Of a stretch of 64,000 bases of DNA, positions 10,416 to 20,831 are shown piece after piece (the first letter of the stretch is position 1; every line of letters starts with the position of its first letter). Source of the stretch: Paragorgia papillata (Eukaryota; Cnidaria; Anthozoa; Scleralcyonacea; Coralliidae); NCBI GenBank assembly GCA_035771165.1, contig JAWNZC010000114.1, forward strand, positions 2,289,001 to 2,353,000, read 5' to 3'. A program made the translations under genes and the position numbers. The notes below the pieces were generated by a model that was not told where the DNA came from, ran no database searches, and was given only the letters and a program-made list of their open reading frames with translations.

Positions 10416-11117
10416 ATGGAGGGAGATTTAAACTTTTTGTTTTGTGCCGCGTCTCTTCGTTCATTTTCAAGGTAATATGTTATTAATAGCTGCTTTAAAC
10501 ATTGCTAAATAATCTTTTATGTACATTTAATATTTGTTTGAGCTTTAGTTGGTCTTTTTGCGGATTAAATGGCCTATAAGAAAGCCTTCGGCCATGCGAC
10601 AAATCCGAGGACAAACGGGCCCTTTAAACTGAAACATGTGCTTTAAATTAACGTCGTTTTAAAACTTCTATAGACAATGAAATACATTAGTTATCGAATT
10701 TAGAGTTGTACAAAACGTTGTATAGCATTTATTCAATAAAAGTTCGGCATTTAACTTGACACAGAAACACAAAAGAGATCGGGACAAGAAGGCAAAAGGA
10801 AATCCAAAATGGCCGCAATGAAAACGGTTTGCTGTACTGTTGAATCATGGGAAAACTTGCATCACGTTATATATTAACCTCTCATATTTTAAAATTTATT
10901 AGTTAAATATGATTGGTAATTGTTTGAAAGTCTAGTTTGATAAATATTTTTAATAAATAATTGTACATATTTCATGTTTGTACTCAAAAATAAAATTGAC
11001 TTTGCACTTTTTTCAAGGCAGTTGATCAAGCTGGAAAAGGATCACAAAATACCACCAAGAAATGGAAATGCAAAAAGAGCAGTATTTAAAGACACAGTTA
11101 CACTTCAAAATGTATAA
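10416..11117 (+). pseudogene. Two-exon fragment of a multicopy gene (5' end)
   Basis: Exon A 10416-10471 starts with ATG in AGAACATGGAG and ends at a GTAATA donor. It encodes MEGDLNFLFCAASLRSFS plus two nt. Exon B 11018-11117 follows TTTTTTCAAG and joins in phase as R-QLIKLEKDHK, continuing through AVFKDTVTLQNV to a TAA. The same QLIKL.KDH segment, with the same intron flanks, recurs at 19912, and the region after exon B (11130-11250) recurs at 22650-22760. The locus is therefore one partial copy of a repeated gene. I infer the HECT-like family whose later exons are at 19.9-21.8 kb. About 55 residues end in a stop, so this copy is probably dead or truncated. Confidence 0.4.
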
Positions 11118-11455
11118 AGGTTGAGAATACTTCTGGTAAGTTGCTCTTTAAAAATATCTGGCATTAGGCCACGTAAGAAAATTTCCTCTTCTGCCTAATT
11201 ACATTTTTGAGTTTTACATAGCTTATTGCAACCAATTTAGTAATTTTTTTCAACTCACCGTTGAAACTTGAAGTGGAAGCAATAACAAATTAACAATGAA
11301 AAGTTACACCCCCTATTTGTCATTGATTTGATCTGTTGAACGTATAGTTGTCATTGGACAACATTTGTTTCAAAACTCGAAAACAACTAGTTATTCACTA
11401 ATGGTAGTATGATTAATACTAAAACAAGGAACAATCTAAAACCACCTAAAGTTTA

Positions 11456-12070
11456 ATAACCTAATAGAATATTATACACCATTAGTATAATATTTAATAA
11501 TTATTTTAGGAACAACATTTTCTTTAAAATTCTTAATTAAAACTAAACTAAACTAACCTTATTTATACTGGATAACTCTATCAGTTATATCTAAACTGTT
11601 ATCCTCAGAGGTCCAGTAAGGGCCCACCCTCATTGGTCCAGTGTTGCTACAGGAGGAAACTGCCTGGAGGAAACCTGTGGTGTTTGGTAGAGTCAAACTG
11701 GAAGCACTCTTCTCACATGCGGCCAAAGTGAATTTTTTTTTTAATCAGATAACTGCACTGTGCAGGAATCGAACCCAGCTCGCAGAGGTGAAAGGCACGT
11801 GCACTAACCACTGTGCCACCAACACCCCCTATTTCAGAATTTCCTCATCTGTTGCATTGACAAATCAGCTGGTGACCATTTTGAATACTGCTGTTTTCAG
11901 GTGACCGCACCGCGTGCTGAATTTTGATTGTTGTTTGCATTGTCTCAACTCCTACTTGACATGGCCCAAAGTACGACAGTAAATGCTGTTGGTGATTATT
12001 GAGAATTAGTCTGAAGTAGATCAGCCAATCAGTGCACATGATTTTCTATAATCACTTGTGTATTTATACT
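11456..12070. mobile_element. Inverted-repeat-family copy split by a SINE
   Basis: The left part (near 11510-11545, AGGAACAACATTTTCTTTAA) and the right part (11865-12070, GGTGACCATTTTGAATACTG through TCACTTGTGTATTTATACT) match the sequence around 30404-30570 in the same order. There the two parts are contiguous; here about 300 bp separate them, including the SINE at 11585-11828. Confidence 0.65.
11585..11828 (-). mobile_element. tRNA-derived SINE
   Basis: Read on the minus strand, the head begins near 11828. It has an A-box-like TGGCACAGTGG followed about 45 bp later by a B-box-like GGTTCGATTCC, the two internal RNA polymerase III promoter elements of tRNA genes. The downstream body (towards 11585) is non-tRNA sequence, including CTCTACCAAACACCACAGG. 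It does not fold as a normal tRNA, so a SINE is preferred. Confidence 0.7.
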
Positions 12071-12154
12071 ATATATATAAAATAAAAGTAGCGTGCTGCG
12101 TAGGCAGTGTAGAAACAACAATTGAAATATAGTAAGGTTAGATATACTGCTGAA

Positions 12155-12247
12155 ACAGAGAACATAGGAGTTTAACGTTTTGAGCAAAGGCCCTTCATCA
12201 GAGAGGAAGGGCCTTCGCTCGAAACGTTAGACTCCTACGTTCTCTGT
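12155..12247. repeat. Hairpin with hammerhead-like core motifs
   Basis: Two arms of about 41 bp (ACAGAGAAC...GGCCCTT and AAGGGCC...GTTCTCTGT) surround an 11-bp loop. The minus strand reads CTCTCTGATGAAGGGCC and then GCTCAAAACG; the plus-strand arm reads CGCTCGAAACGTT. The order CTGATGA, short stem, GAAAC is that of hammerhead ribozymes found in Penelope-like elements and retrozymes. Each arm lacks one half of the core, so activity is unlikely. Confidence 0.55.
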
Positions 12248-12259
12248 ATAGGCAGTATA

Positions 12260-12652
12260 CTACGGTTCCGGTTTGAGCGTGGACAAGCGTAATTTGACAA
12301 CACACGTTTCACGCGGGAAACTAACATGTTGCTAAGCGGAAACTGCGAAGTTACTAAGGCCAAACGGCATTGTTTCTTCGTGAAAACATCGTGTTGTGGG
12401 GTTTGTCAGGGAAATGACCGATCGGAAAAGAACTGTGGAGTTCTTAGCTTCACTTGAAGAAGATTTAATTGTGTATAAAGATGAGTTATAAACATGACAA
12501 CATTTGCTTTGAAAATTTGGCGCTCGTTTCAAATTGAAACAATACTGTTTGGCCTTAGTAACGTTACAGTTTCCGCTTAGCAACATGTTAGTTTCCTGTG
12601 TGAAACGTGTGTTGTCAAATTACGCGTGTCCACGCTCAAACCGGAACTGTAG
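12260..12652. mobile_element. Tc1/mariner-like MITE with ~115-bp inverted repeats
   Basis: The ends CTACGGTTCCGGTTTGAGCG and CTACAGTTCCGGTTTGAGCG (complement of the right end) begin long inverted repeats running through GACAACACACGTTTCA and GTTGCTAAGCGGAAACT to TTACTAAGGCCAAACG. The element is flanked by TATA on both sides (12256-12259 and 12653-12656), compatible with TA-target elements. No transposase is present. Confidence 0.8.
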
Positions 12653-12660
12653 TATAATTA

Positions 12661-13240
12661 TATATGGGCACTGGGGTAGGACAGGTTGGAGCCTCAGCCT
12701 ACCACGGGAGTATGGACGTTCCCGCCCACCAGAGTCTGGGTAGCACCTTCAGCAAGTGCTAGCAACCCCATAGCTGCCCTTGTCAGGGATACGACATTGG
12801 AACCTAATATATGTATAACTTGGACAAGTTGGGCTGATTCCACATGTATTTTGCTCATTGGAGACAATTTGGTCTTGTTGGCTGATGATCGCTGATCATC
12901 CTGAATAATTGCAATCATTATGAGATAAAACGACAACACGGCAGTGCGATCATTGCGAGAAATGAAAACCATGCTCAAAAATCTTAATTCAATTACATTT
13001 TGTTGAAGTCTGTCTTAAGTGGACTTCAAACTTCTTCAGTTGTGGTTTGGATTGTTAGAATCGAACAGAAAGTGGTTCTAGCAGTACTCAAGCTTGCTCC
13101 CAGTACTCAGCCCACAATATTGCACCAGAACTGAGTGGCAAGAGTACTGGGAAGAGATATTTGGCCATACCTCAATGTCACCACTAAGGACCCCAACTAC
13201 CACATTATAGCAAGGCTCCACTGTATAATATATATTTACT
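12661..13240. other. No supported gene
   Basis: Mixed-composition DNA with several overlapping short frames on both strands and no recognisable domain. I see no splice-supported exon chain. Confidence 0.4.
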
Positions 13241-13247
13241 GAATTTT

Positions 13248-13372
13248 CTGGGCGATAACCCGCACGGCGTATAACCTGCACAGCGTATAACCCACACAGC
13301 AACAAAAATGTCAGTAAGTAAATCAGTGTATTACCCGCACCATTGGATAACCCACAGCTGCTAATAATAGGT
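13248..13372. repeat. Short imperfect tandem of GTATAACCYGCAC units
   Basis: GGCGATAACCCGCAC, GCGTATAACCTGCAC, GCGTATAACCCACAC and, after about 40 bp, GTATTACCCGCACC and GGATAACCCACAG follow one another. These are degenerate units of about 15 bp, probably part of a dispersed repeat. Confidence 0.7.
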
Positions 13373-14244
13373 TTGGGCAAGGGAGCACACCAGACTGACT
13401 TGTATTTCTTCTTTGTTCGGTGTTCCTTCATTTATATTCAGCCATTTTGAATAATGTAGTATATATCATTAGCGTATCGCAGGTGTGGGCTACGGGGCTG
13501 AAGGAAACCCTCAGTATTTGGTTCAGCTTTCAAAGGCTCTTCTGGCTGATGGTAGTATTTCACCTTCTTTTTTTCTTGCTTTATATTTTTTTCTCTTCTT
13601 TTGGTTCGATTATCATGTCTGTGATCAAGATGGACTCACGTGAGTGCTTCATTGGTTTTGTGGGCACAATCTCATGAGTAACTCGCAACATGACTGGTGG
13701 CTTTTCCTTCAAATTATTTTCTGTGATTACAGAAGGAGAAAGGCCATGGTATGTTGGACCACCATGTAAAATGGAATGTGCCATTATTTTCCCTATGGTG
13801 ATATAGAGACCAGCCTGCTTTATCAGGTTATTCACAACTGGTAGTTTGTGGTCTTCGCTCCCTTCAAAGATAATTACTCTTCCCTGGCCAACATTTGTTG
13901 GACAATTTAGTGTATGTATAATTTGTTGGGGTTTTTTTAATTTTATTTATTTGTTTTCTTTTCTTATCTTTTTTTTTTTTTTTTAAATTTAATTTTATTA
14001 TTCAGGGTGGACTAGCTAGTATGGCTCCTTTGTTCCTTTCTGGTCCTTCCCCACTGCATTTATCTAATTCTTTATTTATTTATTACTTATTTATTTATTA
14101 TTTATTTATTTTTATTTGTTAACATTTGTACGCAGTGAAAATGGATTAAATTAAATTAAATTAAATTATAAATTAAAACCTTTAGCGGACTCCACAGGCA
14201 ACTCTGTGCAGTCTGTGGCCCAAGTAACACTTTCTTGCCCACTC

Positions 14245-14810
14245 CAGTAACACCACCCGAGTTTACCCAGCCCACCTGAGTTTGCCCACTTCACCTGAGT
14301 TTGCCCACTTCACCCAAGTTTGCCCACTTCACCCGAGTTTGTCCACTCCACCCAAGTTTGCCCACTTCACCCGAGTTTGCCCACTTCACCTGAGTTTGCC
14401 CACTCCACCCGAGTTTGCCCACTCCACCCGAGTTTGCCCACTCCACCCAAGTTTACCCACTCCGCCCAAGTTTGCCCACTTCACCTGAGTTTGCACACTC
14501 GACCCGAGTTTATACACTCCACTGGAGTTTGTCCACTCCACCGGAGTATTCCCACTCCACCCAAGTTTGCCCACTCCACCCGAGTTTGCTCACTCCACAC
14601 AAGTTTGTCCACTCCACCCGAGTTTACCCACACCACCCAAGTTTGTCCACTCCACCGGAGTATTCCCACTCCACCCGAGTTTGTCCACTCCACCCAAGTT
14701 TGCCCACTTCACCTGAGTTTGCCCACTCCACCCAAGTTTGTCCACTCCACCGGAGTTTACCCACACCACCCAAGTTTGTCCAGTCCACCCGAGTTTGCCA
14801 CTCCACCCAA
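14245..14810. repeat. 19-bp minisatellite (GAGTTTGCCCACTCCACCC)
   Basis: Nearly thirty degenerate copies of GAGTTTGCCCACTCCACCC occur, with CAAGTTTG, GGAGTATTC and ACTTCACC variants. The unit is not divisible by three, so its peptide period is 19 residues per 57 bp and several frames stay open on both strands. The long predicted proteins here (rich in CPLHPS or GWSGQT) are by-products of the repeat. Confidence 0.95.
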
Positions 14811-14932
14811 GAAACATATAATAAGAAATGACATCCTTCATCCTCAGAAAAGTCCTTACTGTATGCTGTTATGTTCCATGTTAGTAACAGATGAGGATGC
14901 TGTCTGGCCCGTCCAACCAGAACGGTGACATG

Positions 14933-15086
14933 CTAGTCGCTGTAAATTACAGGAAGTGTAATTTTGTTAAAGCAGGTATTGGTGAATGGCATTGTCAACT
15001 GGTCTCCAAAATCGGAAAATCTGACCACTAGCCATCCTGGTTTCGTGGGCAGCACACCCATTCCAGTCCAATTGTCAGTCAACCTA
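14933..15086 (-). pseudogene. HECT C-lobe-like exon fragment
   Basis: On the minus strand the frame reads WTGMGVLPTKPGWLVVRF, then DQLTMPFTNTCFNKITLPVI, and stops at 14933. A TG followed by a proline-rich segment and then TNTCFNK.TLP is the order seen in HECT E3 ubiquitin ligase C-lobes, where the Cys is the thioester site. The frame is cut at 15087 by the hAT-like insertion. The same exon, in the other orientation and without the Cys, is at 21677-21830. The HECT assignment comes from motif memory, not alignment. Confidence 0.5.
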
Positions 15087-16130
15087 CAGTCCTTTTCAGG
15101 AGCAAAATTACACGCGTGCGGTAATTCACACGCATAAACAAATTTGTGCGTGCGAATCGCACGTGTAACAATAAACCACTAATCTGACTAGTTAAGTAAC
15201 CGTAACACAAGAAAATATTATATTTATATAAAAGGAAGAAATAACATTTAAAATAGTACACATTAAAACTTGAAAAAGTTCGTTTAACGTCAATCCGAAC
15301 ACAGACTATAGTATTATATTTGTTCATCATAATCATCGGAAGTACTTGTGTCAGAATCTTCAAAAAATGTCAGAATCTTAAAACTCGTCGTCTGATGAGT
15401 TGACCATGCTAGGCTCTTGACCGCTTGCCTGAGTTGCCTCTCCGGATTCAGGTATCAAGTCTTTCCTTGCCAATTTAGTTTTCCTTCCCAATTTAGTTTT
15501 CCTACTTTTCTGTAGATAAATCTCCAGTGCTCTCTCGATTATTTCACTTCTCTCTTTGAGAGTCCAGTTCTTGTCGTTTGCACCAATAATCAACATCGAC
15601 TCCATTCTTTTATGCTTCATAGAAAGGCGCCTGTCAGATAGCATGTTGGTTAACATGCTGAATGCACGCTCTACGCTAGAATTCGACCCGCTTATTGAAA
15701 TCAAAATCTCCGCAAGAGCACACACTTGGCTGCCATCTCCCCAAAAAGACCTTTGATGGCGTTGATCAAAAGATCATATGGCTGGGTTTCCCTTCAGCGT
15801 TGCTATGCAGCGTCTACTTAAGTTCTGATTGGCTAACTCGGAATTTTCAGCCAATGAGCACACAAAAATCATCACAAACGACTTCCTTTGAAACATAGCT
15901 CGAATACAAATTGTTCAAGAGCGAAATTATACAGAGGAAAACAAATTAACATACATTTTTCAAGTAGGAAACGCAATGTTGTTTATTTTTGGCTAGGATG
16001 AAAATCGTTTTAGCAAAATCTGCCTTGTGCGTTTTCGACTGAACGTGGCTTTTCACGCGTGCGATAAACAGCACGCACAGTTGGGTTCACGCGTGCGCGT
16101 GCGATCGCACGCGTCAGACGAAAAGGACTG
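15087..16130. mobile_element. hAT-like DNA transposon, internally deleted
   Basis: The terminal inverted repeats are CAGTCCTTTTC on both ends, and the sub-terminal regions are rich in ACGCGTGCG. The flanks AACCTA (15081-15086) and AACCTA (16131-16136) are an exact 6-bp direct repeat; the usual 8-bp hAT duplication does not fit. The 1044-bp interior keeps only the 3' end of a transposase gene on the minus strand. Confidence 0.85.
15378..15770 (-). pseudogene. hAT transposase C-terminal (dimerisation) fragment
   Basis: The frame contains SGSNSSVERAFSMLTNMLSD, then RRLSMKHKRMESMLIIGAND and a lysine-rich tail ending SSDDEF. The (N)SxxERxFS..(N)..L.DRR...KH..ME.ML pattern is the hAT C-terminal dimerisation region of ZNF862/KIAA1586-like transposases. 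The frame is open upstream to about 15770 without a start; the zinc-finger and catalytic parts are missing. It belongs to the element at 15087-16130 and cannot encode an active enzyme. Confidence 0.85.
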
Positions 16131-16162
16131 AACCTACGAGAAGGACAACTCTCACACCAACA

Positions 16163-17215
16163 TTGGGCAGTTGGAGCTTGTCAGCCAAATTTTTGTGGAT
16201 AATTTTTTGGGTGACGGAAAGTGCGGTTTTCTGGAGGTAAGGGCCCCCAGAAAAAGCTGGAGAAGCGAAAGTCAGAGTGAGGGTAAGGGCCCTCACTGTT
16301 ATGGACCTTGCTCTCATGTCCCAGCCAGGCTTCCCCGTGGTGAAGTGACCGAGAGAAGCGAAGATCAGGGTGAGGGTAGGTGCCCTCACCGTTATGGACC
16401 TTTCCCTCTGTCGCTGGAGTGTGTGCTTTACCGTGGGCGAAGTGTGGCTGAGGGGACACCACTTTCCGCCACTGATATTATGTACAAATTAAAAATCCAG
16501 TAATAAGACCAACCCGAATAAAACTCTACCCCCAATGCCAGACACAGACTATATTTAGGTTGGCGTTGTTTCACAAGATATTGACACTCTCGCAAAAATT
16601 TGTAACATAACTGCTTTGTGGAGAAGCTGCTGGTTTCGTCTTGGCTCCACCCAACTTTTTCCTGTCGTTGGCTTTTCGGGGTTTTTACCAGCGTCAGGGT
16701 TTTTTTCTGGCCTTCCTGACATTCCAGCAAGTAAGCATTGAGTGTTGGTATTTGCCTAACAGCGCCCCGTTTTTCCCAAGCCTCGTAGGTTCCTTCGTAG
16801 GTTGAACTAGCGTCGACTGCGGCAATACAGCTTGTTTATTTATTTATTCATTATATACCTATAGATTTCCTAAAATAATTTAAGCTTCACGTGGGGGATC
16901 TTCTCTTCGATTCGATCAGTGGTGGAAAGTGGTGTCCCCTCGGCCACACTTCGCTCACGGTAAAGCACACACACTCCGGTGATGGAGAGCAAAGTCCATA
17001 ACGGTGAGGGCCCTTACCTTCACCCTGATCTTCGCTTCTCTCGGTAACTTCACTACGGGGAAGCCCGGCTGGAATATGAGAGCAAGCTCCATAACAGTGA
17101 GGGCCCTTACTCTCACTCTGACGTTCGCTTCTCCAGCTTTTTCTGGGGGCACCTACCTCCAGAAAACCGCACTTTCCATCACCCAAAAATTATCCACAAA
17201 GATTTGCGTGACTTA
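16163..17215. mobile_element. Foldback element with ~300-bp inverted arms
   Basis: The left arm (about 16190-16480) and the right arm (about 16905-17200) are inverted copies. Both contain GGTGACGGAAAGTGCGG or GGTGATGGAAAGTGCGG, AGAAAAAGCTGGAGAAGCGA, AAGGGCCCTCACTGTTATGG and AGTGTGTGCTTTACCGTG or a near variant. The spacer of about 400 bp is unrelated. Within each arm the module GCGAA...GGGCCCTCAC..TTATGG occurs twice. A fragment of the arm start (TGGGTGACGGAAAGTGCGG) also occurs at about 6315. Confidence 0.8.
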
Positions 17216-17519
17216 TTAAGCTCGTTTTTAATTACGGTAGTTCATCCTGAGAAAAGTCCTTGCTGTACGAGATATTCCTTCTCAATCAACAAATCCTTAT
17301 TGCCCTCACACGCCACTATGCTGGTTGTCATTAGATGTTTCAGCTCAGGAGATGTGTACCATCAATTAGGATTTTACAGCTCTGAGATATAAATGAATAT
17401 GATTTTTCACATGCAAACAACTCTTTTCATCATTATCATTCAAGTTGTGCCACCAAATGCCAGTGTTGAAGAAGAATGAAAGGCCGTCGTTTTCTCCAAT
17501 TTTGAGGACTACAAGTTCC

Positions 17520-18326
17520 TTACAGAATAAGTTTAAATATTGTCATTCGTAGACGACTATTTCGTAGAATTTCAAAACCACCACCGTCAACAAATTTTGG
17601 AAACATTTCCTCCAATTTAGCTTTGAACTGGAAAGAATTATCTTTGCGGCCGAAGACTATTTTCTTTCGACCCAAATTAGCTGACTGAAGTTGGATCTTT
17701 ATACGAGGAGAAGGCGCAAGTGCAGCGGTACTATCGGCGAGGCAAAATAATTCATGGGTCCAAGTCTTCTTGGTTTTATTGCTAGGCTTGTCACTTGTAC
17801 TTGTGTCTTCAATTCTTGGTCGCTTGGCCGATCTTTGTTCATCTACAGTGCCGTTAGGATTCATTAATGAGCGGACGTTTCGAATGATAGCCTGCTGGCT
17901 TGGCCCGGTTCCAGAATTCCGTCAACGGAATTAGTGGTAATTTCTTCTCTGCCACTGCCTTCACTCGAAGTATCAACATCTGAATTATCCAGCATGCTAA
18001 CGACTGCGCGCAGAAGTGATACGGTCTTAGAAATTCGTGATGTTTCATTTCGGCCTTCTCCCGGTTCTTTTCCATCAACCATCTTAGTTAACGCACGTGT
18101 GTCTGTGTGGTAATGACACAGTGCAAAGTAATGCAACTGTATAATAGACATTGAAATATTTCATCCGTCTGTCAAGTGTTCTTATACTCCAAGCGTAGTC
18201 TGAAAAATCCCTAAACATGTAGTCCAAAATCTCTTCACGGCGAAGACCTTGCTTTACAAATTTCTCCAATTTCTCTTTTAGTGATAAGTCCTCTTGCCAA
18301 TTTATATTTCTTATCCTTGCCGCCAT
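17520..18326 (-). pseudogene. Fragment of a multicopy integrase/HECT-like gene
   Basis: The first segment (18326 down to about 18160) starts MAARIRNINWQEDLSLKEKL and continues RREEILDYMFRDFSDYAWSI and RTLDRRMKYFNV. This resembles the N-terminal region of integrase-core-domain proteins multicopy in cnidarians and fish. The frame then diverges and stops at 18084. Two further open segments follow: 17864-18151, acidic and Ser-rich; and 17520-17864, with KKTWTHELFCLADS and LEEMFPKFVDGGGFEILR, like the N-terminal part of HECT-associated multicopy proteins. The frames do not join without splicing I can define. Family names are from memory. Confidence 0.45.
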
Positions 18327-18649
18327 CCTGAAATATTTAGATTTCCCGGGAAACGTCCCACAATACGACTTCCGGTAAATCGTGCAAAGAATTGTGGTCT
18401 ATGGCAGTTTTAGGCCACGGAAATATTTTTTTTATTTTGCTTTGGTTTTTTATGATCATTTTATTTTCATTTCATATAAATGGGTTTTTTTTCATTTTTA
18501 TATATTTTTTGTTTTATTTTACGATAAATTCTGTTTTAATTTAATTTGTCTTTCATTTAATAAACATTTTGTTATTTTTTTAAAAATTATTTACATTTTT
18601 TAATTTTTTAAAATTATAATTCGTAAAAATGGTTATGGCAGCTCTCGGC

Positions 18650-18800
18650 CACCATACAGCAGTACTATCGGCGAGGCAAAATAATTCATGCGTCCAAGTC
18701 TTCTTGGTTTTATTGCCAGGCTTGTTACTTGGACTACTTGTGTCTTCTATTCTTGGTCGCTTGCGGACGTTTCGAATGATTGCCTGCTGGCTTGGCCATG
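18650..18800 (-). repeat. Partial duplicate of 17735-17905
   Basis: GTACTATCGGCGAGGCAAAA, CCAAGTCTTCTTGGTTTTAT, CTTGTGTCTTC and GCGGACGTTTCGAATGATTG occur here in the same order and orientation as in 17730-17905. About 40 bp (GGCCGATCTTTG...) present in the other copy are missing, so this is a truncated, internally deleted copy of the neighbouring pseudogene. Confidence 0.8.
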
Positions 18801-19027
18801 CAGGTGCCTATAGCGTGGCACATACCCGTATACCTTATATACAAGAGTACCCCCCCGGGACAAAAGAAGGCAAAATAAATTCAAAATGGCCGCCATGAAA
18901 CGTTTAGCAGCACTGCATCATGGGAAAAGTTGGATGCATCAAGTTATAATTATATTAACCTCTTGTATTTTAAAATTTATTTTACAATGTTAAATATGAT
19001 TTGTAAGTGAAGTATTTTTAAGTAATA

Positions 19028-19826
19028 GATAAATCCCGAGAACGAGGGATGTATGCTATATAAAGACCCGAGGACGCGCAGCGTTCGAGGGCTTTATACT
19101 GTATCGCATACATCCCGACGTTCGAGGGATTTATCTGACTTAATTTATTATCGAGGAGGTTTTCCAACAAAGTTTTGTCTTTTTTTTCCACCTTGGACAA
19201 AGATTTTCTTTGTGTTTTTTTTCATTTCGTTTCTAATTATTATTCAAGGTCTTTATGCGATATAAAGACCTCCAAAGAACAAAGAAAACCGACTCGATAA
19301 TAAATTAATAAATAATAAAGACTTATTAACCAAGTGCGAGGTCTGTACGGGAAAGTATTTGCCTGAGGGTTTCGTGCAGACTGAGCGACAAAGGAGCGAG
19401 GTTTGTGCGATAAAACGGAAGGCAAGTACTTTCCTGTACAGACCGAGCAAACGAGGTTAATAAGGTATTTATTATATGGCTATTGGTTCATTTTATTTTT
19501 AAGTTTTGAGCGTTGTTTTCGTCTTCGGAGTATGCTGTTTACCTTACCTGTCAACTTTTTCATGTCGCTTCTTGGTCTTCTTGTTTACACCAGTTCGGCT
19601 TTTATTTGTCGTGTTTTTAAGATAAACAGCTCTAAAGAAAACCAGCAGTAATGTTCCAACATATTTTATTGCTCAGAATATTTGAATAAAGATACCCAGT
19701 TCTCTTTTATTTGTATTCAAATCAACTCAGGAATTTTCCCACCAAAACTTACAGGGCCGAGAAAAAAGCGTATTGACCTGCGGTCAGTATCGTAAAATCC
19801 CGACCGCTCAGCAACCCAGCCATATA
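19028..19826. mobile_element. ~800-bp insertion revealed by paralogue comparison
   Basis: Flanks at 18860-19027 and 19827-19925 match 10760-11040, where they are contiguous. The insert has internal inverted modules: GATAAATCCCGAGAACGAGG against CGTTCGAGGGATTTATC, TATAAAGACC on both sides of the middle, and GTACGGGAAAGTATTTGCCT against GGCAAGTACTTTCCTGTAC. It ends near ACCCAGCCATATAA. No transposase is seen and boundaries are good to about 10 bp. Confidence 0.65.
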
Positions 19827-19911
19827 ATAATTGTACATATTTCATGTTTGTACTAAAAAATAAAATTGATTTTGCACTAACCTATTTTTTTCTTTCTTTT
19901 TTTTTTTAGGC

Positions 19912-20358
19912 AGTTGATAAAGTTGAAAAAGGATCACCACAGATTTCACCAAAAGATGCCACCCACAAAAAAATTGCTAACTTCCTGTTTTGAATTTGAT
20001 TGGTTTCTAATTTTTAAACAACCAATAAGAAAGAAATGCAAAACGAACAGATTTCAACGGGAAAGCCAGAATCTGATATGGTACAGTGCATTCGAAAGAA
20101 GAAGAGCCATATTAGATAACCTGGCCAAAGGACTAGAGTCACTAGACCAGCTATCGCTAGTCCAATTTCTGAAAAAGAAATTACCCATTGTTGCTGAAGT
20201 GTGTGTTTTTTTTTTCGCTGAAAAGGCAACGCATCATCACAGAAAATTATTTGAAGGAAATGCTTGATGTAGAGGAGCCCAATTCTGAACGGGAAGAATT
20301 TGTAACCTTTCTTCCTAAGGTACATCACAGATGTAGGAGGAGAAACAACAGGTACGCA
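19912..20358 (+). pseudogene. Frameshifted exon of the HECT-like multicopy family
   Basis: A strong 3' splice site (TTTCTTTTTTTTTTTAG) precedes QLIKLKKDHHRFHQKMPPTK, homologous to exon B at 11018. Further on the frame reads RRAILDNLAKGLESLDQLSL and VQFLKKKLPIVAEV. At about 20200 a T10 run breaks the frame; the next frame continues LKRQRIITENYLKEMLDVEE and PNSEREEFVTFLPKV. The repeated [R.ILd.L..GL..L..L] pattern recalls the linker region of HECT-like multicopy proteins. The frameshift could be a real lesion or a homopolymer error. Confidence 0.45.
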
Positions 20359-20380
20359 TACTGTATATTATAGTACTGCA

Positions 20381-20794
20381 TAGTGATGGATCCAGCTTGA
20401 TCTGGTGGGGGGTGCTGCAGGGACGGATCTAGAATTTTTTTTAACCTTAGTCAAAGCATTCCTAGGGGTACGGGGGCAGGCTCGCCCGGAAAATGTTTAA
20501 AATTTGGACCTCTGAAATGGCATTTCCTGCATTCTGACGGTACTTTGAAGAAAGATTTAAAAGTTTTAAATCGTGTTTTCAATAAGCGCATTTTATCAAA
20601 CCTGGAAGGTGTCAAATAAATTTAGGGATAAAGTGGACGTTTTATTATGGATTTTATTAGGGATATCACAAGGAAGCTAGACATTAGAAATGTGATTGAC
20701 ATTTTCAATGAAATCCACGTCGCATCCCACTGCAGCAAGGCACTAATTGAGTAATTGGCACCCCCCCCTGCACTCCCCTGTAAATCCATCACTG
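20381..20794. mobile_element. hAT-type MITE with 8-bp target duplication
   Basis: The ends TAGTGATGGATCC and, on the complement, CAGTGATGGATTT are inverted copies, both followed by G-rich sequence (GGTGGGGGGTGC or GGGGGGGGTGCC). An exact 8-bp direct repeat, GTACTGCA, flanks it at 20373-20380 and 20795-20802. That length is standard for hAT elements. The 414-bp interior is non-coding. Confidence 0.85.
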
Positions 20795-20831
20795 GTACTG
20801 CAGTTTAGCAGACACCAACATCAAACACTAA

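Noticed and set aside
11640..11904. Plus-strand frame across the SINE
   Set aside because: It runs through the complement of a tRNA-derived SINE and has no domain.
14282..14928. Long proline/serine/histidine-rich frame on plus and tryptophan/glycine-rich frames on minus
   Set aside because: They are produced by the 19-bp minisatellite, which stays open in several frames on both strands.
16114..17219. Several overlapping frames of 62-110 codons on both strands
   Set aside because: They lie in the inverted arms of the foldback element and mirror each other, with no recognisable domain.
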